Made by a program: the position numbers and the translations under genes | Part shown: positions 16,230-25,259 of the stretch, piece after piece | How the letters are laid out: each line of letters begins with the position of its first letter | How positions within the stretch are numbered: the first letter of the stretch is position 1 | Notes under the pieces: generated by a model | Database searches by the model: none | Told to the model about the DNA's origin: nothing | Seen by the model: only the letters and a program-made list of their open reading frames with translations | From: Chryseobacterium gleum | GTDB lineage: Bacteria; Bacteroidota; Bacteroidia; Flavobacteriales_D; Sanyastnellaceae | DNA: 35,037 bases | Direction of reading: 5' to 3' | Assembly: GCA_945878635.1 (NCBI GenBank) | Contig: CAMCTV010000010.1 | Location: 1 to 35,037 of the forward strand

Positions 16230-19200
16230 GTGTCGAACGCTCCATTTTTAAACCGATACATACAATCGGTGCATACCCAAAACATCTCGGAAAGTTTATC
16301 TTCTGAGGGTAGTAAATTGCGTCTCAAAGGAATTGTCGGTTCTGCCAAAGCACTCATTGCCAACGCCACGGCGTTGTCCATCAATACAACACACGTGTTT
16401 GTTTTAGAAGACAAAGAGAAAGCGGCGTATTTCCTCAATGACCTTGAAAACATTGAGAATTACCAAAAAGAAACACTAGCTCAAAGGACAATTCTTTTTT
16501 TCCCCAGAAGCGCCAGAGTGCCTTACCAGGTGGAGACCGTAGACAATGCCAATGTCGCCATGAGGACAGAGGTTCTGAATCTATTGAGAAAAAAACCAAA
16601 AGGCCAATGGATCGTTACCTACCCTGAAGCGCTCGCAGAAAAGGTTATAGGATTGGCTTCGTTGGAACAAAAAACGTTCGAAATAGAATTGGGCAATACG
16701 CTCAACCATGAAATTGTCGACGAAGTATTCCAAGAATATGGATTTGTAAAAGTTGATTTTGTTTACGAACCCGGGCAATATGCTGTAAGGGGAGGAATCA
16801 TCGACGTTTTTTCATTCTCTTACGATCATCCATACCGCATTGAATTGTTTGGAGATACCATTGACAGCATTAGAAAATTCGACCCTGTTGACCAGCTGAG
16901 TTTGTCTTCTATGACAAAAGCCACCATTGTCCCCAATATCCAGGATGAAAGTCAAATTGATGCCACCATCAACTTTCTTGAGTTTGTAGATTCAGATGCT
17001 GTGGTGTGGTCGATTGAGTGCACCAATGCGCCACAAATCTGGGAGAAGGAATTGGAAAGAGCGCAGAACCAATACCAAAAAATCAGCGGTGTCATTAGAC
17101 ACAAAACACCCGATGAGCTGTACGCCCACCCAACAGATTGGATGCGCTTGCTCAAAGGAAAACGCCTGGTTGAAATGGGGCCCACTTCCCTATTCATGGA
17201 AGCGCCCGAGATTCAATACAACATGACGCCTCAACATTCCTTTAGCAAGAACTTTGACATGCTGAGCAAGCATTTAATTGCCAAGGCAAAGGAAGGTTAT
17301 GATCAAGTGGTTTCTGCAGGACAGGCCAAACAATTGGAACGTTTGCACCAAATCTTTGAGGACAAACAAATCATTGTACAATACACACCGCACCTCATTG
17401 AATTGAGTGAAGGATTTGTAGACAACGACCAACAAATTGCCCTTTATACAGATCACCAAATTTTTGAACGATACCATCGATTTAAACTCAAAGAAGGATT
17501 CAAAAAAAGCAAAGAGGCTCTAACATTAAAAGAGATACTATCTCTGCAACCTGGGGACTACGTTGTACACATTGATCACGGCGTTGGTCAATTTGCAGGT
17601 CTTCAAAAAATAGACGTCAACGGCAAAGAACAAGAAGCAATTCGTTTAGTCTACAAAGGCGGCGATACCTTGTATGTAAGCATTCACAGCTTACACCGCA
17701 TCAGCAAATACAGCGGCAAAGAAGGAACCGCTCCCAGCATGGATAGACTGGGAAGTCCGGCTTGGCAAAACCTCAAACAAAAAACCAAAGCAAAAGTCAA
17801 GACCATTGCTTTTGACTTGATAAAACTTTACGCCAAAAGAAAGTCCACCATCGGTCACGCTTTTCTTCCAGATAGTTATTTGCAAATGGAGTTGGAAGCC
17901 TCATTCATGTATGAGGATACTCCAGACCAAGCCAAAGCCATTGCTGCTGTAAAACAAGACATGGAATCTCCCGCACCGATGGATCGTTTGGTATGCGGTG
18001 ATGTCGGATTTGGAAAAACGGAGGTCGCGATGCGTGCGGCTTTCAAAGCCGCCACCGATGGAAAGCAAGTAGCAGTGTTGGTTCCAACCACCATTCTTGC
18101 TTTGCAACACTACAAAAGTTTTGCTGCGCGATTCCGTGATTTCCCTGTTAATGTAGATCACATCAGCAGATTTAAATCAGCCAAAGAGAAGAAAGCAACG
18201 TTGGAGAAATTGGCCAAGGGACAAGTAGATATTCTCATTGGCACGCACTCGTTGGTTGGCAAAGATGTCAAATTCAAGGACCTTGGGTTGATGATCATCG
18301 ATGAAGAACAAAAATTTGGCGTTGCTGCAAAAGACAAATTAAAAACGATGAAAGCCAATGTCGACGCATTGACTTTAACAGCAACTCCCATTCCCAGAAC
18401 CCTTCAATTTTCGTTGATGGGTGCCAGAGATTTGAGCATCATCCAAACCGCACCACCCAATCGTCATCCCATCCATACACAACTCATCACGATGGATGAA
18501 GATGCCATCAGAGATGCCATCAGTTACGAAGTACAAAGAGGTGGACAGGTGTTTTTCATCAACAACAGAATACAAAACCTACAAGAAGTTGCGGGAATGA
18601 TTCAAAGACTTTGTCCTGATGTTCGCATTGGTATTGGGCATGGTCAAATGAAAGGCGAACAATTGGAAGAAGTAATGAACCAATTCATTGAAGGTGCATT
18701 TGATGTGCTTGTTTCCACATCCATCGTTGAAAGTGGAATTGATATCTCCAACGCCAATACCATCATCATCAACAACGCACATCAATTTGGGATGAGTGAT
18801 CTCCATCAATTGCGGGGACGTGTTGGTCGAAACAACAAAAGAGCATTTTGCTACCTCATCTCTCCGCCCATCCACCTCATGCCTGATGATACAAGAAAAA
18901 GATTAACCGCCATTGAGCAATTCAGTGACCTCGGGAGTGGTTTACACATTGCCATGCGCGACTTGGACATCCGAGGTGCTGGAGATTTATTGGGCGGTGA
19001 CCAAAGTGGTTTCATCAACGAAATGGGATTGGAGACCTACCAAAAAATTCTTGCTGAAGCTTTAGAAGAAATCAAACAAGAACATTTCCAAGACCTTTAC
19101 CAAGAAGAACTCAACCGCGATTCCAAATTTGTCAAAGAAACCAATTTGGAAACAGACATGGAGCTCTTTATCCCTGATGATTACGTTGGTGACATCAGAG

Positions 19201-19577
19201 AGCGTATCGCACTCTACAAAGCTCTGGACGACCTAGAAAATGAAGGGCAAATGGAGAAATTCATCAAAGATTTGATTGATAGATTTGGCCCAATTCCTCA
19301 GCCTACATTGGCTTTGATAGATACCATGCGCATCAGATGGACAGCCAACGCGTTAGGAATGGAGAAATTAGTCATGAAGTCCGGAAAGATGATTGCTTAC
19401 TTCATATCCAAACAAGATTCTCCTTTCTACCAAAGTGACGTGTTCACCCGAATTCTCGATTTCTTGAAAAAATACAGCCATGAAGTGAAGATGTACGAGA
19501 AGGACAATACACTGCGCATGAGTTTTCAAAACATCAACAATGTGCATATTGCCTTGCAATGGCTGCAGCGCATTTGA
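16230..19577 (+). CDS. mfd: Transcription-repair coupling factor Mfd
   Basis: A 1115-residue translocase that removes RNA polymerase stalled at DNA lesions and recruits UvrA. The N-terminal part is the UvrB-like region, including VPYQVETVDNANVAMR and an AVRGGIIDVFSF segment. The RNA-polymerase interaction domain begins with GDYVVHIDHGVGQFAGL (about 440-510). The helicase core has Walker A GDVGFGKTE (about residue 590), Walker B DEEQKFGV, TLTATPIPRTLQ, STSIVESGIDI and QLRGRVGR. The C-terminal domain follows. GTG at 16230 is chosen because the in-frame TTG at 16209 lies inside the predicted promoter. It begins a rightward run through hldD, the PTPS-like gene, folE and the BI-1 gene. No key motif is missing. 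Confidence 0.95.
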   Translation: MSNAPFLNRYIQSVHTQNISESLSSEGSKLRLKGIVGSAKALIANATALSINTTHVFVLEDKEKAAYFLNDLENIENYQKETLAQRTILFFPRSARVPYQVETVDNANVAMRTEVLNLLRKKPKGQWIVTYPEALAEKVIGLASLEQKTFEIELGNTLNHEIVDEVFQEYGFVKVDFVYEPGQYAVRGGIIDVFSFSYDHPYRIELFGDTIDSIRKFDPVDQLSLSSMTKATIVPNIQDESQIDATINFLEFVDSDAVVWSIECTNAPQIWEKELERAQNQYQKISGVIRHKTPDELYAHPTDWMRLLKGKRLVEMGPTSLFMEAPEIQYNMTPQHSFSKNFDMLSKHLIAKAKEGYDQVVSAGQAKQLERLHQIFEDKQIIVQYTPHLIELSEGFVDNDQQIALYTDHQIFERYHRFKLKEGFKKSKEALTLKEILSLQPGDYVVHIDHGVGQFAGLQKIDVNGKEQEAIRLVYKGGDTLYVSIHSLHRISKYSGKEGTAPSMDRLGSPAWQNLKQKTKAKVKTIAFDLIKLYAKRKSTIGHAFLPDSYLQMELEASFMYEDTPDQAKAIAAVKQDMESPAPMDRLVCGDVGFGKTEVAMRAAFKAATDGKQVAVLVPTTILALQHYKSFAARFRDFPVNVDHISRFKSAKEKKATLEKLAKGQVDILIGTHSLVGKDVKFKDLGLMIIDEEQKFGVAAKDKLKTMKANVDALTLTATPIPRTLQFSLMGARDLSIIQTAPPNRHPIHTQLITMDEDAIRDAISYEVQRGGQVFFINNRIQNLQEVAGMIQRLCPDVRIGIGHGQMKGEQLEEVMNQFIEGAFDVLVSTSIVESGIDISNANTIIINNAHQFGMSDLHQLRGRVGRNNKRAFCYLISPPIHLMPDDTRKRLTAIEQFSDLGSGLHIAMRDLDIRGAGDLLGGDQSGFINEMGLETYQKILAEALEEIKQEHFQDLYQEELNRDSKFVKETNLETDMELFIPDDYVGDIRERIALYKALDDLENEGQMEKFIKDLIDRFGPIPQPTLALIDTMRIRWTANALGMEKLVMKSGKMIAYFISKQDSPFYQSDVFTRILDFLKKYSHEVKMYEKDNTLRMSFQNINNVHIALQWLQRI

Positions 19578-19600
19578 TGGACCTTTTTGATGTAAATTAG
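19573..19600 (+). promoter_or_regulatory. Possible promoter for hldD operon
   Basis: TTTG (19573-19576, overlapping the mfd stop), a 16-base spacer and TAAATTAG (19593-19600, one mismatch to TAnnTTTG) precede the hldD ATG by 10 bases. It may add to read-through from mfd. Confidence 0.35.
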
Positions 19601-19610
19601 CAAAAAAAAG

Positions 19611-20579
19611 ATGATCGTCATTACAGGAGCTGCTGGCTTTATTGCATCCGCTTTGGTGGGAAGACTCAATGAACTGAGGTATTTTGATTTGGTCTTGGTG
19701 GATGATTTTTCGAGAGAAAACAGAAAAATCAATTATCAAGAAAAAAAATATCGTTGTTTGGTGGAGAGAAGTACCTTCCCGGAATGGTTGGACGCCAATG
19801 AAAACCAAGTCGATTTCATCTTTCACTTGGGCGCTAGAACAGACACTACAGAATTCAACAAAGCCATCTTTGACGAACTGAACGAACAATACTCCCAGAC
19901 CATTTGGAACAAGTGCGTGGAATATGCCATTCCCTTGGTATACGCATCTTCAGCAGCTACATATGGTGACGGAAGTTTAGGATACAATGATGAACACAAC
20001 ATCATCTCACAACTAAAACCCTTGAACCCATACGGAGATTCAAAAAATAATTTTGACCTCTGGGTGTTGCAACAAAAGACAACGCCTTTCTTTTGGGCGG
20101 GTTTAAAATTTTTCAATGTATACGGACCCAATGAATACCACAAAGGACGCATGGCTTCCGTGGTGTGGCACAGCTACAATCAAATCCTGAACAATGGTGA
20201 GATGAAGTTGTTTCGTTCACACAACCCCAACTATACCGATGGTGGCCAAATGAGAGATTTTGTTTATGTGAAAGATGTAGCCAATGTTTGTGTTTGGTTG
20301 ATGGAAAGCAGAAAGAAATCAGGCATCTTCAATTTGGGAAGTGGAAAGGCCAGAACGTTTTTGGACTTGACCAAAAACACTTTCAAAGCCATGGGCAAAG
20401 AAGAAAACATTTCTTTTATCGACACCCCAATTGATATCAGAGACAAATACCAATATTTCACCGAGGCCAATATGGGTAAACTTTTGGAATCCGGGTATCC
20501 ACATCCTTTCCATACCTTGGAAGAAGGAGTTACCGATTACGTTCAAAACTATCTATTACAAAACTTGAAAATTTACTAG
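19611..20579 (+). CDS. hldD: ADP-L-glycero-D-manno-heptose-6-epimerase
   Basis: A 322-residue extended short-chain dehydrogenase/epimerase. The NAD(P)-binding start ITGAAGFIASAL has Gly6, Gly9 and Ala12. DFIFHLGARTDTTE, ASSAATYGDGSLGY (Ser114) and the catalytic Tyr141/Lys145 in NPYGDSK follow. KFFNVYGPNEYHKGRMASV is typical of the heptose epimerase RfaD/HldD, which makes ADP-L-glycero-D-manno-heptose for the lipopolysaccharide inner core. The ATG at 19611 starts directly on the Rossmann strand as expected. It lies 33 bp after mfd and a single base before the next gene, indicating an operon. A related NAD-dependent sugar epimerase is the less likely alternative. Confidence 0.9.
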   Translation: MIVITGAAGFIASALVGRLNELRYFDLVLVDDFSRENRKINYQEKKYRCLVERSTFPEWLDANENQVDFIFHLGARTDTTEFNKAIFDELNEQYSQTIWNKCVEYAIPLVYASSAATYGDGSLGYNDEHNIISQLKPLNPYGDSKNNFDLWVLQQKTTPFFWAGLKFFNVYGPNEYHKGRMASVVWHSYNQILNNGEMKLFRSHNPNYTDGGQMRDFVYVKDVANVCVWLMESRKKSGIFNLGSGKARTFLDLTKNTFKAMGKEENISFIDTPIDIRDKYQYFTEANMGKLLESGYPHPFHTLEEGVTDYVQNYLLQNLKIY

Positions 20580-20580
20580 C

Positions 20581-21006
20581 ATGTCAAAAATTATTTACGT
20601 CACCAGAAGAGAAAGATTCAACGCAGCGCACAAACTGTGGCACGAGGAATGGAGCGCCGAGAAAAATTTAGAAGTCTTTGGAAAATGTTCCAATCCCAAT
20701 TGGCATGGACACAACTATGAATTGTTTGTTACCATTAAAGGTCCAATCAATGAAGAGACAGGTTTTTGCATGGACCTCAAAGTACTTAGTACCATCATTA
20801 AATCCAAGGTAACCGATGTTATCGATCACAGAAATTTGAACTTGGATATTCCATGGATGGCGGGCATTAAAACCTCTACTGAAAATCTAGCTGTCGTTAT
20901 TTGGGAAAGAATTGAGCAAGAGATCAAGGAGGCAGGATGCCAATTGCATTGTGTCAAACTGTACGAAACAGAAAATAATTTCGTGGAATACTATGGCGGA
21001 GAATAA
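20581..21006 (+). CDS. 6-pyruvoyl/6-carboxy-tetrahydropterin synthase family protein
   Basis: A 141-residue T-fold enzyme acting on 7,8-dihydroneopterin triphosphate. Zinc ligands His17 (FNAAHKL), His42 and His44 (WHGHNYE) are present, with Cys36 as the likely catalytic base, Asp82/His83 (IDHRNLN), and Glu129 as pterin anchor. The Cys and HGH are separated as C-x5-HGH, as in animal PTPS, rather than the C-x3-HGH of Escherichia coli QueD. It could therefore make 6-pyruvoyl-tetrahydropterin or the queuosine precursor 6-carboxy-tetrahydropterin; sequence alone does not settle this. The gene begins one base after hldD ends and its last 14 bp overlap folE, whose product makes its substrate, strongly supporting a pterin role. 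Confidence 0.88.
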   Translation: MSKIIYVTRRERFNAAHKLWHEEWSAEKNLEVFGKCSNPNWHGHNYELFVTIKGPINEETGFCMDLKVLSTIIKSKVTDVIDHRNLNLDIPWMAGIKTSTENLAVVIWERIEQEIKEAGCQLHCVKLYETENNFVEYYGGE

Positions 21007-21559
21007 CATTGAATCTGCAGTTAGAACGATCCTTGAAAACATTGGTGAAGATCCCAACAGAGAGGGCTTGCTAAAAACACCTGAGCGTGTTTCCAAAGCC
21101 TATGAATTTCTGACCCAAGGATATCACCAAGACGCCAAAGAAGTTTTAGAATCAGCCTTGTTCGCTGAAACTTATTCAGAAATGGTATTGGTCAAAGACA
21201 TTGAAGTATATTCATTGTGCGAGCACCACTTGTTACCTTTCTTTGGAAAGGCGCACATCGCATACATCCCCAATGGCACCATTGTGGGCTTGAGTAAAAT
21301 TCCACGTGTGGTAGATGTCTACTCCAGAAGACTTCAGGTTCAAGAACGATTGACCATTGAGATTCGCGATTGTATTCAAGAAACGTTGAAACCATTGGGA
21401 GTTGCTGTTGTAATGGAATGTCAGCACTTGTGCATGCAAATGAGAGGCGTAAATAAACAAAATTCGTTAACAACCACCTCTGCATTCAGCGGAGCCTTCC
21501 TAGAAGATGATAAAAGTCGAAAAGAATTTATACATTTGATTGCAAACAAATTGAAGTAA
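20993..21559 (+). CDS. folE: GTP cyclohydrolase I
   Basis: A 188-residue enzyme that converts GTP to 7,8-dihydroneopterin triphosphate, the entry to folate, queuosine and tetrahydropterins. Zinc ligands are Cys76 and His79 ([10 protein letters not shown]) and Cys147 ([12 protein letters not shown]), with His78 and His145 as active-site histidines. [20 protein letters not shown] is the conserved GTP-binding stretch. The ATG at 20993 gives the expected N-terminus ([14 protein letters not shown]); upstream in-frame codons lie within the PTPS-like gene. The 14-bp overlap suggests coordinated translation with that enzyme. The BI-1 family gene follows after one base. Confidence 0.96.
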   Translation: MAENNIESAVRTILENIGEDPNREGLLKTPERVSKAYEFLTQGYHQDAKEVLESALFAETYSEMVLVKDIEVYSLCEHHLLPFFGKAHIAYIPNGTIVGLSKIPRVVDVYSRRLQVQERLTIEIRDCIQETLKPLGVAVVMECQHLCMQMRGVNKQNSLTTTSAFSGAFLEDDKSRKEFIHLIANKLK

Positions 21560-21560
21560 T

Positions 21561-22271
21561 ATGAATACACCAGATTTTCAAAGAGATTTCTCTATCGATG
21601 AAGTAAGTTCATCCAGTGTAAAAGCTTTCATGAACCGCGTATTTGGTTTGATGTCTTTGGCATTGATCATTTCGGGAATTACCGCTTTTCAATTTTCAGA
21701 AACCATGTTGTCCATGCTCAGCAGCGGTGGCTCCATGATGATTTACGCGCTGATGTTTGCCCCATTCATTTTCATCTTGGTGATGAACTTTGGTTTCAAC
21801 AAACTCAGCCCAATGGCGCTAACCGTAACCTTCGCAGCCTTTGCGGTGGTGATGGGTATGAGCCTTTCTACCATCTTCTTGGTATACTCGTTAGGAACCA
21901 TCGCCAAAGTGTTCTTCATCACCGCGGGTCTATTTGGAACCATGGCAGTTTTGGGCTACACCACTCAAACGGATTTAACCAAAATGGGAACATTCCTTAT
22001 GATGGCCTTGTTTGGGATGATCATTGCGACAGTGGTCAATTGGTTCATGCACAGTGAGCAGTTGGATTACATCATCAGCTGCGTGGGCGTTTTGGTCTTC
22101 ACCGGCCTTACGGCTTATGATGTTCAACGCCTCAAAAGAATTGGAATGGGCGTTGAATACGGAACGGCCGCTGCTTCTAAATTGGCTGTGATGGGTGCAT
22201 TGAGTTTGTACTTGGATTTTATCAATCTGTTTTTGTACCTATTGCGCATTTTTGGCAATAGCCGCGACTAA
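21561..22271 (+). CDS. Bax inhibitor-1 / YccA family membrane protein
   Basis: A 236-residue integral membrane protein with about seven hydrophobic segments. The loop GLTAYDVQRLKRIG and the ending LYLDFINLFLYLLRIFG are signatures of the BI-1/YccA (TMBIM) family. Bacterial members include a pH-sensitive calcium leak channel (YetJ) and the FtsH modulator YccA; the role here is not known. The Asp residues in the AYDVQ and LYLDFINLF segments match the Asp pair linked to pH gating in the family. It begins one base after the folE stop and is the last gene before a terminator. Confidence 0.92.
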   Translation: MNTPDFQRDFSIDEVSSSSVKAFMNRVFGLMSLALIISGITAFQFSETMLSMLSSGGSMMIYALMFAPFIFILVMNFGFNKLSPMALTVTFAAFAVVMGMSLSTIFLVYSLGTIAKVFFITAGLFGTMAVLGYTTQTDLTKMGTFLMMALFGMIIATVVNWFMHSEQLDYIISCVGVLVFTGLTAYDVQRLKRIGMGVEYGTAAASKLAVMGALSLYLDFINLFLYLLRIFGNSRD

Positions 22272-22290
22272 TATTCGAGATTAGATTTTA

Positions 22291-22315
22291 AAAGCCCGCC
22301 ACTAGGCGGGTTTTT
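22291..22315 (+). terminator. Rho-independent terminator abutting the pabB start
   Basis: CCCGCC (22295-22300) pairs with GGCGGG (22305-22310) around a 4-base loop, followed by five T residues (22311-22315). It ends the mfd-to-BI-1 run. The pabB ATG (22322) follows 6 bases beyond the T-run. Confidence 0.9.
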
Positions 22316-22321
22316 GTTATC

Positions 22322-23452
22322 ATGGAAGATTTCTTCATACACCTACCAGCCTCTGCAGAAAGAGGCAATGGCTGCAAAGCTTGGGGCATCCAATCGGAGT
22401 TTGTCCTTACCTTTCCTTTATCAGCTGATGGTTGGGAAAAAGCACAATCTTGGCTGGACCAAGAGAAAGGCAACTGCATTTTTTCTTTGCTCAGTTATGA
22501 GGCCGGATTTCAGCATTTGGATGTTGAACTAAAAAACAACCCCATACAACCAGCTCTGCTTTTTATTGTTCCCAAATCCATAGAGTGGTTCGCGGAAAAT
22601 GAAAACAACATTGAAAACAACAAACTACAATCTCTCCCGTTCAGTCCAGTTGAAAATGAAGAATCTTATTACCAAAAACTAAATACGATCAAAGCGCATT
22701 TGATGCGCGGTGATTACTATGAAACCAACTATTGTACACAACTCATAGCTGAGGTCTCAGAACTGAATCCCTATCAGCATTGGCTGAAATTGTTTCAATC
22801 CAATCCTGCTCCTCATGCCGCCTATGCCCAATGGAAAGCGCATCACCTGATGTGTCTTTCGCCGGAACGATTCATTCAAAAAAAAGGTGAGACCTTGATC
22901 TCCCAGCCCATCAAAGGAACCATCAAAAAGGGCAGTACACCAGATGAAGATCAAATTTTAAAAAATCAATTAACCCATTCCGTAAAAGACAATACTGAGA
23001 ACACCATGATCGTTGATTTGGTTAGAAATGACCTCAGTAAAATAGCTCAGAAGGGAAGTGTAAAAGTTGCTGAACTAGCACACATTTATTCCTTCCCAAA
23101 ACTGCACCACCTCGTATCTACAGTCCAATGTCAAACCAAACCTAGCATCAACTTCACATCCATCATGGCCGCAATGTTCCCAATGGGTTCCATGACAGGT
23201 GTGCCCAAGAAAAATGCAGTGAATTCCATGCATGAGTTAGAAACCAACCCCAGAGGATGGTACAGTGGAACGCTGGGCATCATCTTACCCAATGGAGATT
23301 TTGATTTCAACGTGATCATCAGGAGCATTTATTGGAACAGAAATACGCAACAAGCTTCTATTGGTATCGGAGGAGCCATTACCTTGCACTCCAACTTCAA
23401 AGAAGAGTACCAAGAGTGTTGGTTGAAAGCACAAAGTTTAATCAATCCCTAA
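22322..23452 (+). CDS. pabB: Aminodeoxychorismate synthase component I
   Basis: A 376-residue chorismate-binding enzyme that makes 4-amino-4-deoxychorismate for p-aminobenzoate and folate. The chorismate domain is complete: MRGDYYETNYCTQL, SPERFIQ, QPIKGTIKKGS, ENTMIVDLVRNDLSKIA, MFPMGSMTGVPKK and RGWYSGTLGII. The N-terminal region is short compared with full-length PabB/TrpE (about 450 residues), as is common in Bacteroidota copies, and the LLES tryptophan-feedback motif of TrpE is absent. This supports PabB over anthranilate synthase or an isochorismate synthase. The ATG follows directly after a terminator. tilS begins 6 bp after its stop, so the two are probably co-transcribed. Confidence 0.9.
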   Translation: MEDFFIHLPASAERGNGCKAWGIQSEFVLTFPLSADGWEKAQSWLDQEKGNCIFSLLSYEAGFQHLDVELKNNPIQPALLFIVPKSIEWFAENENNIENNKLQSLPFSPVENEESYYQKLNTIKAHLMRGDYYETNYCTQLIAEVSELNPYQHWLKLFQSNPAPHAAYAQWKAHHLMCLSPERFIQKKGETLISQPIKGTIKKGSTPDEDQILKNQLTHSVKDNTENTMIVDLVRNDLSKIAQKGSVKVAELAHIYSFPKLHHLVSTVQCQTKPSINFTSIMAAMFPMGSMTGVPKKNAVNSMHELETNPRGWYSGTLGIILPNGDFDFNVIIRSIYWNRNTQQASIGIGGAITLHSNFKEEYQECWLKAQSLINP

Positions 23453-23458
23453 GCGAAA

Positions 23459-24775
23459 GTGAATCTGGTCCACGAAATAAAATCCAATTTCAATTCTTTC
23501 TTTCGAGAGGGAAGCCGATTTATTCTCGGTGTTAGCGGAGGAAAAGACAGCATGCTGCTGGCCAATCTCATGCTGGAAGCTCATATCCCCTTCCATATTG
23601 CCCATGTCAATTACCAATTAAGAGGCGAGGAAAGCGATAAAGACCAAGCCTTCATCGAAGCATGGGGGCAACAACACAATGTAATTGTTCATTGTATCAA
23701 AGTACAATATACAGAAAACGAAAAAAACATTCAAGCCTGGGCAAGATCAAAAAGAAGAGATTATTTTGAAGTGCTTCTTCATCAGGAAAAAGCATCAGCC
23801 ATCATCCTGGCCCATCATGTCAATGACCTTTGGGAAACCCATTGGCTCAAGCTATTGCGTTTTCAGGTGGAAGGAAACTCTGGAATGTTGCCTTGGATTC
23901 CACCGTACTATAGACCGTTGCTCTACACCCCAAAATCCATCATTGATGAGGAGGTGAAGACAAGGAATATGGCATTCAGAGAAGATGAATCCAACCTGTC
24001 GATCAAATACAACCGAAACTTTTTAAGACACCAAATCATTCCTGAAATCAATCAGCGATTTGGAATCAGTGAAGAGGCCATTGTTGAATTCAATCAACGC
24101 AAATCAGACAAAGAAGCTTGGAACTATTATCTGATGCACACTTTCCTGAATGAAGTTGTAACCAATAACAATGACATTCAAACTTTTGATTGTAAAAAAA
24201 CACCATCCTTTTTACCACTTTCAACGCCATTGTTTCACTGGCTCACCCCCTTGGGATTCAGTCCAGATCAAATCAGTGCCATTTCCAATTGGGAAGGGAT
24301 GGAGAATGGTAAAAAAATAGAGAGTCCAAGCCATATCCTTTGGAAAGAAAACAATACATTTAAAGTGAGCTTGCTCAACGAAGAGGTTCCTGAAACCTAT
24401 GAAATTCATAGCCCATTCTTCCTAGACCTTTGTGCTTGGCAAGGAAAAAAAAACAAATTACCCAATCCTGAGTGGTATGGTAATAAAACACATCTTCAAT
24501 TGGATTTAAGTAAAATTGAATTTCCCTGTACCATCAGACCCTGGCGAAATGGCGAAAAGTTTCAACCCTTTGGTATGTCCGGACATGTACTTATTTCTGA
24601 TTACCTGAATCAAAAAGGAATTGCTGCTGCATTGAAATCCAAAATTGTTGTCCTAGAAAGCAACAATAAAATCGCTGCTATCTTGGGAATTGAAGTGGCC
24701 AATTGGTGCAGAATAGAACCACACACCCAGGGCGTTTGGCTTATTCACCCGTTTCCTGGACAATCAACGGAATAA
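23459..24775 (+). CDS. tilS: tRNA(Ile)-lysidine synthase, divergent active site
   Basis: A 438-residue PP-loop ATPase that converts C34 of tRNA-Ile(CAU) to lysidine, needed to read AUA codons. The P-loop is SGGKDS (26-31), followed by HIAHVNYQLRGEESD, the EDESNLSIKYNRNFLRHQIIP segment and a C-terminal TilS domain containing RPWRNGEKFQPFGM. Two motifs differ from the family: HHxDDQxET reads HHVNDLWET (119-127), and the usual RGTG after it reads RFQV. The start is GTG at 23459; the in-frame pabB stop lies 6 bp upstream and excludes anything longer. The last 35 bp overlap recX on the other strand. TilS is usually essential and single-copy, so it is probably functional despite the changes. Confidence 0.88.
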   Translation: MNLVHEIKSNFNSFFREGSRFILGVSGGKDSMLLANLMLEAHIPFHIAHVNYQLRGEESDKDQAFIEAWGQQHNVIVHCIKVQYTENEKNIQAWARSKRRDYFEVLLHQEKASAIILAHHVNDLWETHWLKLLRFQVEGNSGMLPWIPPYYRPLLYTPKSIIDEEVKTRNMAFREDESNLSIKYNRNFLRHQIIPEINQRFGISEEAIVEFNQRKSDKEAWNYYLMHTFLNEVVTNNNDIQTFDCKKTPSFLPLSTPLFHWLTPLGFSPDQISAISNWEGMENGKKIESPSHILWKENNTFKVSLLNEEVPETYEIHSPFFLDLCAWQGKKNKLPNPEWYGNKTHLQLDLSKIEFPCTIRPWRNGEKFQPFGMSGHVLISDYLNQKGIAAALKSKIVVLESNNKIAAILGIEVANWCRIEPHTQGVWLIHPFPGQSTE

Positions 24776-25226
24776 CTTTTTCCAAAATAGACATTCCAAA
24801 ACCCTTTGAATAAAGGTGACGCATCAACTTCATCCGCTGTTGGTTTTTTACACCCTTGTGTCCAATCTGCTTCCATTTCCGCTTGCCTGCAATCAAGGCT
24901 TGTTCTTCCTCATCCTCTTTGGGTAAATCTCTCAAAACCGCATCAATCAAGGGTTTTGAAATACCTTTTCGCCGCAAACCTTGTTTTATTTTGGAGGCTC
25001 CCCATTGCCGAAAAGCAACATGGTCATGCACGTACGCCCTAGCGTATCTCTCCTCATTGAGCAAATTCTCTGAAATCAATTCTGAAATCCATCCTTGCGC
25101 CACAAAATGGGGCACTTCCCAGCGCATCAATTTTTGCTGAACATCCTGATGACAGCGCTCAGCACGATCACAATAGGCCTTTATTTTAAGCCAATAAATC
25201 CCTTTTTCTTGAACCTTATCTGTCAT
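24741..25226 (-). CDS. recX: Regulatory protein RecX
   Basis: A 161-residue helical protein of the RecX family, which limits RecA filament growth. Recognisable parts are CDRAERCHQDVQQKLMRW, ISENLLNEERYARAYVHDH, KIKQGLRRKGI and the C-terminal RHLYSKGFGMSILEKVI. Length is typical. No recA is nearby. The 3' end overlaps the end of tilS by 35 bp (convergent), and the 5' end faces the DUF349 gene across 60 bp that holds a promoter for each. Confidence 0.9.
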   Translation of the reverse strand: MTDKVQEKGIYWLKIKAYCDRAERCHQDVQQKLMRWEVPHFVAQGWISELISENLLNEERYARAYVHDHVAFRQWGASKIKQGLRRKGISKPLIDAVLRDLPKEDEEEQALIAGKRKWKQIGHKGVKNQQRMKLMRHLYSKGFGMSILEKVIPLIVQETGE

Positions 25227-25237
25227 CGTAAAAAAAA

Positions 25238-25245
25238 CAAATTTA
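25238..25245 (-). promoter_or_regulatory. -7 element for recX
   Basis: TAAATTTG on the minus strand matches TAnnTTTG perfectly and ends 11 bases before the recX ATG. A TTG lies 24 bases upstream, slightly too far for a standard -33 element. Confidence 0.5.
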
Positions 25246-25259
25246 TGGCGCTACTTTGC

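Noticed and set aside
20912-20992. Longer folE start inside the PTPS-like gene
   Set aside because: The added residues are unrelated to GTP cyclohydrolase; the ATG at 20993 gives the usual start.
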